Source: an uncultured Aquincola sp. (lineage in GTDB: Bacteria; Pseudomonadota; Gammaproteobacteria; Burkholderiales; Burkholderiaceae). Taken from it: a stretch of DNA of 8,202 nucleotides. The notes under the pieces are model-generated. The model ran no database searches, was not told the origin of the DNA, and was given only the letters and a program-made list of their open reading frames with translations. Both the position numbers and the translations under genes were made by a program. Below, piece after piece: positions 1 through 6,049 of the stretch. The stretch is taken from NCBI GenBank assembly GCA_937883885.1, contig CAKZXL010000907.1, forward strand, positions 1 to 8,202. The letters run 5' to 3'. Each line of letters starts with the position of its first letter. The first letter of the stretch is position 1.

Positions 1-22
1 GACCCCACGAGGAGAGCCCCGC

Positions 23-1612
23 ATGAGCCAAGACCGCCACTCGACCCAACGCCGACGCCTGCTGCACGGCGGCATGGCCCTGGCCGGGGCCGCCCTGCTG
101 CCCCGGCACCAGGTGGCCTCTGCCGCCATCGTCACCGCCGAAGCCGACCGGCCGTTGATGGCCCAGGGCATCCAGTTCGGCGACATGACGCTGGGCAACA
201 CGATGCTGTGGAGCCGGGCCGACCGGCCGGCGCGCTTGATCGCCGAGTACGCCTTCGACGAAGCCTTCACCCGCCCGGTGCGCCGCGTCGGCCCGCATGC
301 GCTGGAGGTCACCGACTTCACCGCCCGCATGGACCTGAGCGGCCTGCCGGCCGACCGCACGGTGTACGTGCGCGCCTGGTTCGAGAGCCTGACCAACAGC
401 CGCGCCACCAGCGAGCCGGTGCTGGGCCGCTTCCGCACGCCGGCGCTGCAGCGCAACGTGCGCTTCGTCTGGGGTGGCGACACCGCCGGCCAGGGCTGGG
501 GCATCAACCCCGGCTTCGGCGGCATGCGCATCTACGAACAGATGCGCCGCGTGCAGCCCGACTTCTTCATCCACAGCGGCGACACCATCTATGCCGACGG
601 CCCCATCCAGGCCACCGTCACCGCCGAGAACGGCCAGACCTGGAGCAACCTGGTCACGCCGGAAGTGTCCAAGGTGGCCGAGACGCTGGACGAATACCGC
701 GGCCGCTACCGCTACAACCTGCTGGACGAGAACATGCGCCGCTTCAATGCCGAAGTGCCGCAGATCTGGCAGTGGGACGACCATGAGGTGACCAACAACT
801 GGAGTGCCAGCAAGGACCTGTCGGCCGACAGCCGCTACACCGTCAAGGACGTGCCGCTGCTGATCGCCCGCGGCAGCCGCGCCTTCCAGGAATATGCGCC
901 GATGCGCCCCTACGGCGCCGCCGAGCTGGAACGGGTGTACCGCTACATCCCCTACGGTCCGCTGCTGGACGTGTTCGTGGTGGACATGCGCAGCTACCGC
1001 GGCCCCAACGGCACCAACCTCGAGGCCGCCGAGAACGACGCCAGCCGCTACCTGGGTGCCGAACAACTGGCCTGGCTGAAGGACGGCCTGCGCCGCTCGC
1101 GCGCCACCTGGAAGGTGATCGCCGCCGACATGCCCATCGGCCTGAACGTGGGCGATGGCCGCGACGCCAACGGCAATGCCCGCTGGGAAGCCATTGCCAA
1201 CGGCAACGACGGCCCGGCCCGTGGCCGCGAGCTGGAGATCGCCGGCGTGCTGCGCGCCATCAAGCAGATGGCGGTGCGCAACGTGGTGTGGCTGACGGCC
1301 GACGTGCACTACTGCGCCGCCCACCAGTACGACCCCTCACGCGCGGCCTTAACCGACTTCGACCCCTTCTGGGAATTCGTCGCCGGCCCGCTGAACGCCG
1401 GCACCTTCGGCCCCAACACGCTGGACGGCACCTTCGGCCCGCGGGTGGACTTTCAGAAGGCGCCGCCGCCGGGGCAGGCCAACCTGTCGCCTTATGCCCG
1501 CATGCAATTCTTCGGCGAGGTGAACATCGACGCGGCCAGCCGCAGCTTCACCGTCGCCTTCAAGGACATCGACGGCCAGCAGATCTACAGCCGCACGCTG
1601 GTGCCGGCATGA
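23..1612 (+). CDS. PhoD-like alkaline phosphatase/phosphodiesterase, Tat-exported
   Basis: 529 aa, PhoD family (metallophosphoesterase-like). The family hydrolyses phosphate mono- or diesters outside the cytoplasm. The N-terminus has a twin-arginine signal: RRR at residues 10-12 followed by LL, a hydrophobic stretch at about 16-26, and a plausible A-x-A cleavage site near residue 34. A short beta-rich N-terminal domain spans about 45-140. The catalytic domain follows, with the expected metal-site motifs: GGD (D153), SGDTIYADGP (D187, Y190), WDDHEVTNNW (D252, D253, H254, N258, N259) and TADVH (D427, H429). All look intact and the length is normal. The ATG start is supported by GAGGAG at 9-14, 8 bases upstream. 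The stop overlaps the ATG of the next gene. Family is confident; the substrate (phosphomonoester, teichoic-acid-like or phospholipid diester) cannot be read from sequence. Tat export fits a cofactor loaded before export, as known for PhoD enzymes. No phosphate-regulon box could be looked for, because only 22 bases upstream are present. Confidence 0.92.
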   Translation: MSQDRHSTQRRRLLHGGMALAGAALLPRHQVASAAIVTAEADRPLMAQGIQFGDMTLGNTMLWSRADRPARLIAEYAFDEAFTRPVRRVGPHALEVTDFTARMDLSGLPADRTVYVRAWFESLTNSRATSEPVLGRFRTPALQRNVRFVWGGDTAGQGWGINPGFGGMRIYEQMRRVQPDFFIHSGDTIYADGPIQATVTAENGQTWSNLVTPEVSKVAETLDEYRGRYRYNLLDENMRRFNAEVPQIWQWDDHEVTNNWSASKDLSADSRYTVKDVPLLIARGSRAFQEYAPMRPYGAAELERVYRYIPYGPLLDVFVVDMRSYRGPNGTNLEAAENDASRYLGAEQLAWLKDGLRRSRATWKVIAADMPIGLNVGDGRDANGNARWEAIANGNDGPARGRELEIAGVLRAIKQMAVRNVVWLTADVHYCAAHQYDPSRAALTDFDPFWEFVAGPLNAGTFGPNTLDGTFGPRVDFQKAPPPGQANLSPYARMQFFGEVNIDAASRSFTVAFKDIDGQQIYSRTLVPA

Positions 1613-1617
1613 AGGGG
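1612..1617 (+). promoter_or_regulatory. Ribosome binding site deciding the PEP-CTERM gene start
   Basis: AAGGGG lies 6 bases before the ATG at 1624, overlapping the stop of the phosphatase gene. The alternative ATG at 1609, which overlaps that stop, has no comparable purine tract, so 1624 is preferred. Confidence 0.5.
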
Positions 1618-1623
1618 CGCACG

Positions 1624-2205
1624 ATGCATGGCATGAGCATTCCGCGGCGCTGGCGCGCTGCGCTGGCCCTGAGCGTGGCCGCCCTGGCCACCCAGGCCCA
1701 GGCGCTGCAACTGGTGGGCGTGCAGGCCGGCGGCAACGACGCCAGCGTCACGCTGAACGGCAGCAGCCTGGCGCTGGACCTGACGCTGCGCGGCAGCGCG
1801 CCGGTGCGCGTGGAGCTGGCGCTGGAAGCGGCCGATGTGGGTCAGTGGCTGGCCTTCAATGCAGTGGTCGGGGCCGGCGCTGCGCTGCCCGGCCTGCAGC
1901 TGAGCCTGCAAGGCGCCAGCTTCGGCCTGGTGGGCAGCGTCACGCCGGCCTTCGGTCAGCTGGCGTCGATCAGCGGCGACGACGCGCGACAGACGCTGCA
2001 GTTCAACCCCGCTGAGCCCTACGCGGTGACGCTGGGCGCCGCCTTCGGCCAAGCCGGCACGCAAGACTGGCTGCTGGCCCCCACCGGCCTGCAGGCCGGC
2101 GACCGGCTGGCACTGACCATCAGCGCGGTGCCTGAACCGGGCACCTGGGCGATACTGGGGCTGGGCCTGGCGGCGCTGGCCGTTGCCGTCCGGCGCAGGG
2201 TGTGA
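1624..2205 (+). CDS. PEP-CTERM sorting domain protein, secreted, function unknown
   Basis: 193 aa from the ATG at 1624; 198 aa if the ATG at 1609, overlapping the upstream stop as ATGA, is used. The N-terminus is a Sec signal peptide with basic PRRWR, a hydrophobic alanine/leucine core and TQAQA before the mature start LQLVG. The C-terminus is a textbook PEP-CTERM signal: VPEPGTW (PEP at residues 175-177 in the 1609 numbering), a hydrophobic helix of about 15 residues, then a basic RRR tail. In known systems an exosortase cleaves this signal while the protein passes to the cell surface or matrix. The mature domain of about 140 residues is rich in A, G, L and V with short alternating hydrophobic segments, suggesting a beta-sandwich; I recognise no named domain. 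No cysteines or catalytic motifs stand out. The junction with the phosphatase implies co-transcription and perhaps a shared surface role. No exosortase gene is in the window. Confidence 0.82.
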   Translation: MHGMSIPRRWRAALALSVAALATQAQALQLVGVQAGGNDASVTLNGSSLALDLTLRGSAPVRVELALEAADVGQWLAFNAVVGAGAALPGLQLSLQGASFGLVGSVTPAFGQLASISGDDARQTLQFNPAEPYAVTLGAAFGQAGTQDWLLAPTGLQAGDRLALTISAVPEPGTWAILGLGLAALAVAVRRRV

Positions 2206-2227
2206 TGACTGCAACGGCTCGCCCATG

Positions 2228-2244
2228 TTGACAACGGTTGTCAA
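2228..2244 (+). promoter_or_regulatory. Perfect palindrome, probable ParD/ParDE operator
   Basis: TTGACAAC-G-GTTGTCAA is a perfect inverted repeat of 8-base arms around one central base, centred 27 bases before the antitoxin ATG. Ribbon-helix-helix antitoxins are known to bind palindromes in their own promoters as dimers of dimers. The position, the symmetry and the embedded -35 hexamer make this the natural autorepression site. Binding itself is inferred. Confidence 0.7.
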
Positions 2245-2256
2245 ACTGCGCACGAT
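2228..2256 (+). promoter_or_regulatory. Putative sigma70 promoter of the toxin-antitoxin operon
   Basis: A consensus -35 TTGACA (2228-2233) is followed after 17 bases by CACGAT (2251-2256). That matches TATAAT at 3 of 6 positions, including the important second A and the last T. Transcription would begin close to 2263, at or next to the antitoxin ATG. The -35 is strong and the -10 weak. The overlap with the palindrome means a bound repressor would block polymerase. Confidence 0.5.
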
Positions 2257-2262
2257 GCGCCG

Positions 2263-2514
2263 ATGAGCCGCCAGACGATGAGCTTTGCCTTGCCCGACGC
2301 GATGCGCGAATACATCGACCAGCGCGTCGCGTCGGGCCACTACGGCAATACCAGCGAATACATTCGCGACCTGGTTCGGCGCGATCAGGAGGAGCAAGCC
2401 AAGAAGCGCCTGCGCGACCTCATCGAAGAAGGCCTGGCCTCCGGTCCCGGTCGCCGCCGTACCCAGGCCGACGACAGAGAACTGCGGTCCATCGCACGCG
2501 GCGACATCGATTGA
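2263..2514 (+). CDS. parD: ParD-like type II antitoxin, ribbon-helix-helix
   Basis: 83 aa. The first half is a ribbon-helix-helix DNA-binding fold: a beta strand TMSFALP (about 5-11), helix A DAMREYIDQRVASG (about 12-25), a GHYGNTSEYI turn and start of helix B, and helix B to about residue 41. The second half is charged and helical to about residue 59, then a flexible Arg/Gly-rich tail; in the family this C-terminal part wraps and neutralises the ParE toxin. The protein should also repress its own operon through the palindrome just upstream. There is no convincing Shine-Dalgarno sequence before the ATG, so translation may be leaderless or weakly initiated. The gene overlaps the next start. 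By my count 17 of 83 codons end in A or T, more than in the neighbouring catabolic operon, which hints at horizontal acquisition as is common for such modules. The symbol denotes the family, not a named orthologue. Confidence 0.88.
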   Translation: MSRQTMSFALPDAMREYIDQRVASGHYGNTSEYIRDLVRRDQEEQAKKRLRDLIEEGLASGPGRRRTQADDRELRSIARGDID

Positions 2515-2837
2515 AGCCAGCGCTTCTTCGACCCAAAGCGTTCGACGATCGTCGCGCTGAGGTCCGCTACTACCGGCAGCAAGGGGGCTCGCGCCTGGCG
2601 TTGACGCTGGTCAAGGCCCTGAACGAGGCCTTGGATCAGATCGAGACCGAGCCGGGCATGGGCTCACCACGCCTCGGGAAGCGGTTGGAACTTCGCGGCT
2701 TGCGGACCTGGCGGATCGCGAAGTTCCCGCTGCTGTGGTGCTACTTCGAGAGAGCCGATCACCTCGACGTGGTCCGGCTGCTGGGCGAGCGTCAAGACCT
2801 GGCTGCAATCCTGGGCAGCGAACCCGGCTTCCAGTGA
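2511..2837 (+). CDS. parE: ParE-like type II toxin (RelE/ParE superfamily)
   Basis: 108 aa starting at TTG 2511, which overlaps the antitoxin TGA stop as TTGA. ParE toxins poison DNA gyrase, while the related RelE toxins are ribosome-dependent mRNA nucleases. The layout fits ParE: an N-terminal strand (KPALLRPKAFDD), a helical hairpin from about residue 12 to 46, the P-x-x-G-x-x-L turn (SPRLGKRL, about 52-59), then strands carrying LRTWRIAKFPLLWCYF (64-79) and DHLDVVRLLGERQD (83-96). The same reading frame is open upstream to 2238, but residues encoded before 2511 overlap the antitoxin in another frame and do not resemble the family, so the short TTG form is chosen. Overlap implies translational coupling, which keeps toxin synthesis dependent on antitoxin translation. 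By my count 21 of 108 codons end in A or T. Gyrase as target is inferred from family only. Confidence 0.87.
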   Translation: MKPALLRPKAFDDRRAEVRYYRQQGGSRLALTLVKALNEALDQIETEPGMGSPRLGKRLELRGLRTWRIAKFPLLWCYFERADHLDVVRLLGERQDLAAILGSEPGFQ

Positions 2838-2861
2838 AGGCGGTGACTGAACGTCGTTTCC

Positions 2862-3560
2862 TCAACCCTGCCGCGGCTGCAGCCCCAGGCGCACCGCCAC
2901 GGCTTCGACGGCTGGCCCGGCCAGCGCTTGCAGTGCCTGCGCGGCCAGCCCCGGCTGCGCGCTGCGCGCCGCCACCGCGCCGCTGAAGGTGGTGGTGATC
3001 TGCACGCCGGCCGGCATCTCGCCCAGCACCTGCACGCCGGGCTGGTGCATCAGCTCGCTGAGCTGCTGAAAGCCCAGGCTGGCTTCGCCGCTGGCCACCA
3101 GCGAGGCCACCGGCACGCCGGCGCGGGCCTGCACCAGGCGTGCGCGCAGCGTCTCCATCACACCCCAGCGCTCGAACAGCGCCATCAGCGCCACGCCGCT
3201 GGGGCCGGTGGAGTAGCCGATGCGCGACGCCTGCAGCACCGCCTCGCGCAAGGCCGCTTCGCTGCCCACCTCGGGCGCGGGCGTGCCTTCGCGGGCGGCG
3301 ATGGCCATCGGCGAATCGACCAGCGGCCGCAAGCTGCCGGGCTGCAGATGGCCGGCGGCCATCAGCTTGTCCATCGCATCGGCGGCCAGCACCACCAGGT
3401 CGAAGGACTCGCCTTCGGCCACCCGGCGTGCCGCGTCCACGCCGCCCACCGACTCGAACCGCAGCGTGCTGCCGGCCGGTGCGCACAGCGGCGCCAGCTC
3501 GGCCAGCAGCTGCCGCGTGGCCATCGACGAGATGCCGACCAGGGGAATGGATGTGCTCAT
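2862..3560 (-). CDS. ModA-like substrate-binding-fold protein lacking a signal peptide
   Basis: 232 aa from the ATG at 3560, which has GGAG at 3571-3574, 10 bases upstream; a longer form from a TTG at 3587 is less likely. The protein resembles the molybdate-binding ModA / type 2 periplasmic binding fold. Matching elements are a first strand ending in GISSMATRQLL (residues 9-19), ESVGGVDAARRVAEGESFDLVVLAA (36-60, where the ligand-binding second loop sits), RIGYSTGPSG (113-122) at the hinge, and LVASGEASLGFQQLSEL (154-170). It begins almost directly at the first strand: there is no hydrophobic signal sequence and no lipobox, so it should be cytoplasmic. No ATPase or permease partner (modB, modC) is nearby. 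It is the last gene of the ring-cleavage operon, 51 bases after the porin stop. It may bind an aromatic acid or ring-fission product, or act as an enzyme or sensor built on the binding-protein fold; none is shown by sequence. Fold confident, function unknown. Confidence 0.72.
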   Translation of the reverse strand: MSTSIPLVGISSMATRQLLAELAPLCAPAGSTLRFESVGGVDAARRVAEGESFDLVVLAADAMDKLMAAGHLQPGSLRPLVDSPMAIAAREGTPAPEVGSEAALREAVLQASRIGYSTGPSGVALMALFERWGVMETLRARLVQARAGVPVASLVASGEASLGFQQLSELMHQPGVQVLGEMPAGVQITTTFSGAVAARSAQPGLAAQALQALAGPAVEAVAVRLGLQPRQG

Positions 3561-3611
3561 GGGCAAGAAACTCCGGACTGCGTGCAACGGGGCCGCGAGT
3601 GTGCAGCAGGT

Positions 3612-4706
3612 TCAGAAGCTGTGCCGCACGCCCACCGCGAACCCGGTCTGCGAACCACCGGCCGCTGGCGCGTTGCCCGCCGCCGCATTGCTCACGCCCA
3701 GGGCCAGCGTGCCGTCGTTGTCGATGTGGCCGGCAGTGGCGTACACCGCTGTGCGCTTGGACAGGCTGTAGGTGCCGCGCAGCGCATAAAGCACGGCCCC
3801 GTTGGCGCTGTCGCGGTAGTCCAGCTTGAACAGCTCGCCGTCCACCGTGAAGGCCGGCGTCACCGCATAGGCGGCGCCCAGGTAGCCGAGCCGGCTGCGC
3901 GGCGTGCTGGCGCTGCCTTCGTTGTGGCGGTCGATCATGCCGGCGCCCACTTTCAGCGCATCGAACTTCACCCAGCCGGCCACGGTGGCGCGGCGGTCCT
4001 TCAGGCGGCTGCTGGTCAGGCCGGCAAAGGCACCGGTGCCGCCGCGGATCTCGTCCACCGCCAGGGCCAGGCCCCAGGTGGCGGCGTCGTATTTGGCCAT
4101 CGCGCTCCACTGGCGGCAGGCCTGGCTGTCGTCGGCGTTTTCACCGGCGCAGTTGGTGCCCGAGGGGCTGGGGCCGGCATTGACCGCATCGCGGCCGAAG
4201 CTGTAGGTGGCGCCCACCGTCAGGCCGCTGAAGCTGCCGCGGTACGCGATGGCGTTGTCCACGCGTGCATTGGGCAGGTAGCTGTCCAGCGAGCCCGAGC
4301 CATAGGCAGCCGGGCCCAGGATGTCGGCATCCAGCTGCGACCAGAACAGCATCGAATACTGGCGGCCCAGCGTCAGGCTGCCCCAGTCGCCCGACAGGCC
4401 GACGAACACCTGCCGGCCCCAGCTGCGGCCGCCCTGGTTCAGCGTACCGCTGTCCACGCCGATGCCCTGCTCCAGCGTGAAGATGGCCTTGAGGCCGCCG
4501 CCCAGGTCTTCACTGCCGCGCAGGCCCAGGCGCGAGGGCAGGCTGCCCGTCAGCCCTGGCATGCGGGTGACGCTGCTGCCGGCTGCGCCAACGTGGGTGA
4601 GGTGCTCCACCGCCACGTCGATCAAGCCGTAGATCGTCACGGTCTGGGCCTGCGCCCCGGCTGCGGCGGCCAGCAGGCCGAGGGTGAACAGCTTCTTCTT
4701 CATCAT
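3612..4706 (-). CDS. Outer-membrane porin, Burkholderiales type
   Basis: 364 aa, a general trimeric porin of the betaproteobacterial Porin_4/OmpC-like class. The start at 4706 (ATG ATG AAG) has GGAGGAG at 4713-4719, 6 bases upstream. A Sec signal peptide of about 20 residues ends at AQA before QTVTIYGLIDVAVEH, the classic first strand. Other hallmarks are SRLGLRGSEDLGGGLKAIFTLEQG (58-81), GRQVFVGLSGDWGSLTLGRQYS (97-118) leading to the constriction loop, repeated amphipathic beta strands, and the C-terminal GVRHSF, whose terminal Phe is the outer-membrane assembly signal. Two cysteines (186 and 197) bracket a short Gly/Asp/Glu-rich loop and could form a disulfide in an external loop. The gene sits 20 bases after the gallate dioxygenase stop, so it probably admits the aromatic substrate. 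Pseudomonas gallate clusters also carry a porin (galP), but of a different family, so I do not assign that name. Confidence 0.9.
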   Translation of the reverse strand: MMKKKLFTLGLLAAAAGAQAQTVTIYGLIDVAVEHLTHVGAAGSSVTRMPGLTGSLPSRLGLRGSEDLGGGLKAIFTLEQGIGVDSGTLNQGGRSWGRQVFVGLSGDWGSLTLGRQYSMLFWSQLDADILGPAAYGSGSLDSYLPNARVDNAIAYRGSFSGLTVGATYSFGRDAVNAGPSPSGTNCAGENADDSQACRQWSAMAKYDAATWGLALAVDEIRGGTGAFAGLTSSRLKDRRATVAGWVKFDALKVGAGMIDRHNEGSASTPRSRLGYLGAAYAVTPAFTVDGELFKLDYRDSANGAVLYALRGTYSLSKRTAVYATAGHIDNDGTLALGVSNAAAGNAPAAGGSQTGFAVGVRHSF

Positions 4707-4726
4707 CAAGGTCTCCTCCAGGTTGT

Positions 4727-6019
4727 CTAGACAGCTGGCTGGTCCCAGCCCAGCGCGCCGGCTTGCGTGCCGGCCACCGAATACAAGGCGCCCGGCGCAT
4801 TGCGGGTCTGCTGGAAGTCCTCCAGCGTCTGGCCGCGCATCGCCGCATAGATGTGCAGGTTGCTCACGCCCACCACGGCGCCCAGCTTCTCCAGCATGAA
4901 GAAGATGGCGCCGTAGCGGATCAGGCCCTGCCAGTCGCGCTGCGCCACCATGCGGCGCTCGTCGTCGCTCAGGTCGGCGGCGGCCAGGCAAGCCGCCTCG
5001 TCGGCCAGAAAGCGCGCGCGGAAGTCGGGCTGCACCAGCTGGTGCAAAAAGCGGTTGAGCCGGTAGCCCTTGACGCTGCGCTCCAGCGTGAACGGGTAGG
5101 TGCCGGGCAGCGCCTCGGCACCGGCCAGCTGGGCGTCCACATGGGCGCGGTGGCGCTCGGCCGCCGCGGGTGCCATGCCCTGCCCCAGCGGCTCATAGAT
5201 GGCGGTGGCGATGCCGGTCATCGACGGCAGGTAGTAGCTGCGGTGCAGGCAGCGCACCTGCTGCGACAGCGCACCGCGCATCACCAGCCACATGATCACC
5301 TCGGCGCCTTCCAGGCCGCCCAGCGTGGCGTACTCGGCATGGGTCATGCCGGCCAGCTGCTCGGGGTCCTGCGCCAGCAGGTCGAGAAAGCGCGCATCCC
5401 ACTCGGGGTTGTTGAAGCCGGCCCGCTCGCCATGCACCTGGTGGCTGAGGCCACCAGTGGCCACCACCGCCACGCGCAGGTCTTCGGGGTAGCTTTCGAT
5501 GGCGCGGCGCAGCGCCTGGCCCAGCTTGAAGCAGCGGCGCGCGCTGGGCAGCGGAAACTGCAGCACGCCCATCTGCAGCGGCACCAGCTGCACCGGCCAG
5601 GCCGGCTCATGCGGGCACATCACCGACAGCGGCGAGAAGCAGCCATGGTCCAGCGCCCGCTCCTGGAAGAAGGACATGTCGAACTCGTCGGCCATCAGGC
5701 TGCGGCCGATGTGGGCGGCCAGCGCCGGGTGACCCTGCACCGGCGGCAGGTCGCGGGCGCCACCGCCTTCGTCGGCCACCTGCCACTGCCGGCCCACTCC
5801 CAGCGCAAAGGCCGAGTAGTGGTCGAAGAAGAACGAGGTGACGTGGTCGTTGTAGATGAACAGCAGCACGTCGGGCCGCCGCTCGGCGATCCACTGCTGC
5901 ACCGGCTCGAAGGCTTCGAAGATCGGCGCCCAGACCGGGTCGTTGCGCTTGTCGCGGTCGAAGGCGAAGCCGATGGTGGGCGTGTGAGAGGCGGCCAGGC
6001 CGCCGATGATCTGGGCCAC
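4727..6019 (-). CDS. galA: Gallate dioxygenase (class III extradiol, fused LigB-LigA type)
   Basis: 430 aa. Gallate dioxygenases (GalA in Pseudomonas, DesB in Sphingobium) are Fe(II)-dependent and open the gallate ring to 4-oxalomesaconate in the cytoplasm; the length matches these one-chain enzymes. The N-terminal LigB-type domain (1 to about 290) holds the iron ligands H12 (SHTPT), H59 (YNDHVTSFFFDHYS) and E240 (EGAEVIMW), with active-site histidines H125 (LDHGCFSPLS) and H193 (GGLSHQVHGERAGFNN). The C-terminal LigA-type domain (about 310-430) shows YRLNRFLHQLVQPDFRARFL, then RDWQGLIRYGAIFFMLEKLGAV and a late AMRGQTLEDFQQTRNA. The start is a GTG at 6019, giving an N-terminus (MAQIIGGLAASHT) collinear with DesB; AAGGAG at 6030-6035 supports it. 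It lies 30 bases after the TRAP large subunit and 20 before the porin. Protocatechuate or a 3-O-methylgallate-like compound is an alternative substrate, but the fused architecture favours gallate. Hydratase, aldolase and tautomerase genes for later steps are not in the window. Confidence 0.88.
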   Translation of the reverse strand: MAQIIGGLAASHTPTIGFAFDRDKRNDPVWAPIFEAFEPVQQWIAERRPDVLLFIYNDHVTSFFFDHYSAFALGVGRQWQVADEGGGARDLPPVQGHPALAAHIGRSLMADEFDMSFFQERALDHGCFSPLSVMCPHEPAWPVQLVPLQMGVLQFPLPSARRCFKLGQALRRAIESYPEDLRVAVVATGGLSHQVHGERAGFNNPEWDARFLDLLAQDPEQLAGMTHAEYATLGGLEGAEVIMWLVMRGALSQQVRCLHRSYYLPSMTGIATAIYEPLGQGMAPAAAERHRAHVDAQLAGAEALPGTYPFTLERSVKGYRLNRFLHQLVQPDFRARFLADEAACLAAADLSDDERRMVAQRDWQGLIRYGAIFFMLEKLGAVVGVSNLHIYAAMRGQTLEDFQQTRNAPGALYSVAGTQAGALGWDQPAV

Positions 6020-6029
6020 GGGTGGGGCA

Positions 6030-6035
6030 CTCCTT
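6030..6035 (-). promoter_or_regulatory. Ribosome binding site for the GTG-started gallate dioxygenase
   Basis: AAGGAG on the minus strand, 10 bases before the GTG at 6019. It supports GTG as the start, and no in-frame ATG nearby gives a family-like N-terminus. Confidence 0.65.
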
Positions 6036-6049
6036 GCAGGGGCTGGGCG

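Noticed and set aside
1585..2397. Minus-strand frame opposite the PEP-CTERM gene
   Set aside because: Composition is Gln/Arg/His/Ala-rich with no motif, while the plus strand has a signal peptide and PEP-CTERM tail in frame.
2238..2510. N-terminal extension of the toxin frame
   Set aside because: The frame is open back to 2238 but the added Arg/Pro-rich residues overlap parD out of frame and do not resemble any ParE N-terminus.
2543..2554. CGACGATCGTCG palindrome inside parE
   Set aside because: A 12-base palindrome is expected about twice in a window this long, and this one lies within conserved coding sequence.
2611..4110. Long minus-strand frame overlapping porin, ModA-like gene and parE
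   Set aside because: Arg/Gly/Ala-rich, crosses three better-supported genes and shows no recognisable domain.
2928..4730. Long plus-strand open frame opposite the ModA-like and porin genes
   Set aside because: Same low-complexity His/Gln/Arg/Ala composition, and the opposite strand has a porin with signal peptide, ribosome site and C-terminal Phe.
4724..4733. TGTCTAGACA palindrome at the galA stop codon
   Set aside because: A perfect 10-base palindrome, but several are expected by chance in a window of this size and it has no promoter context.
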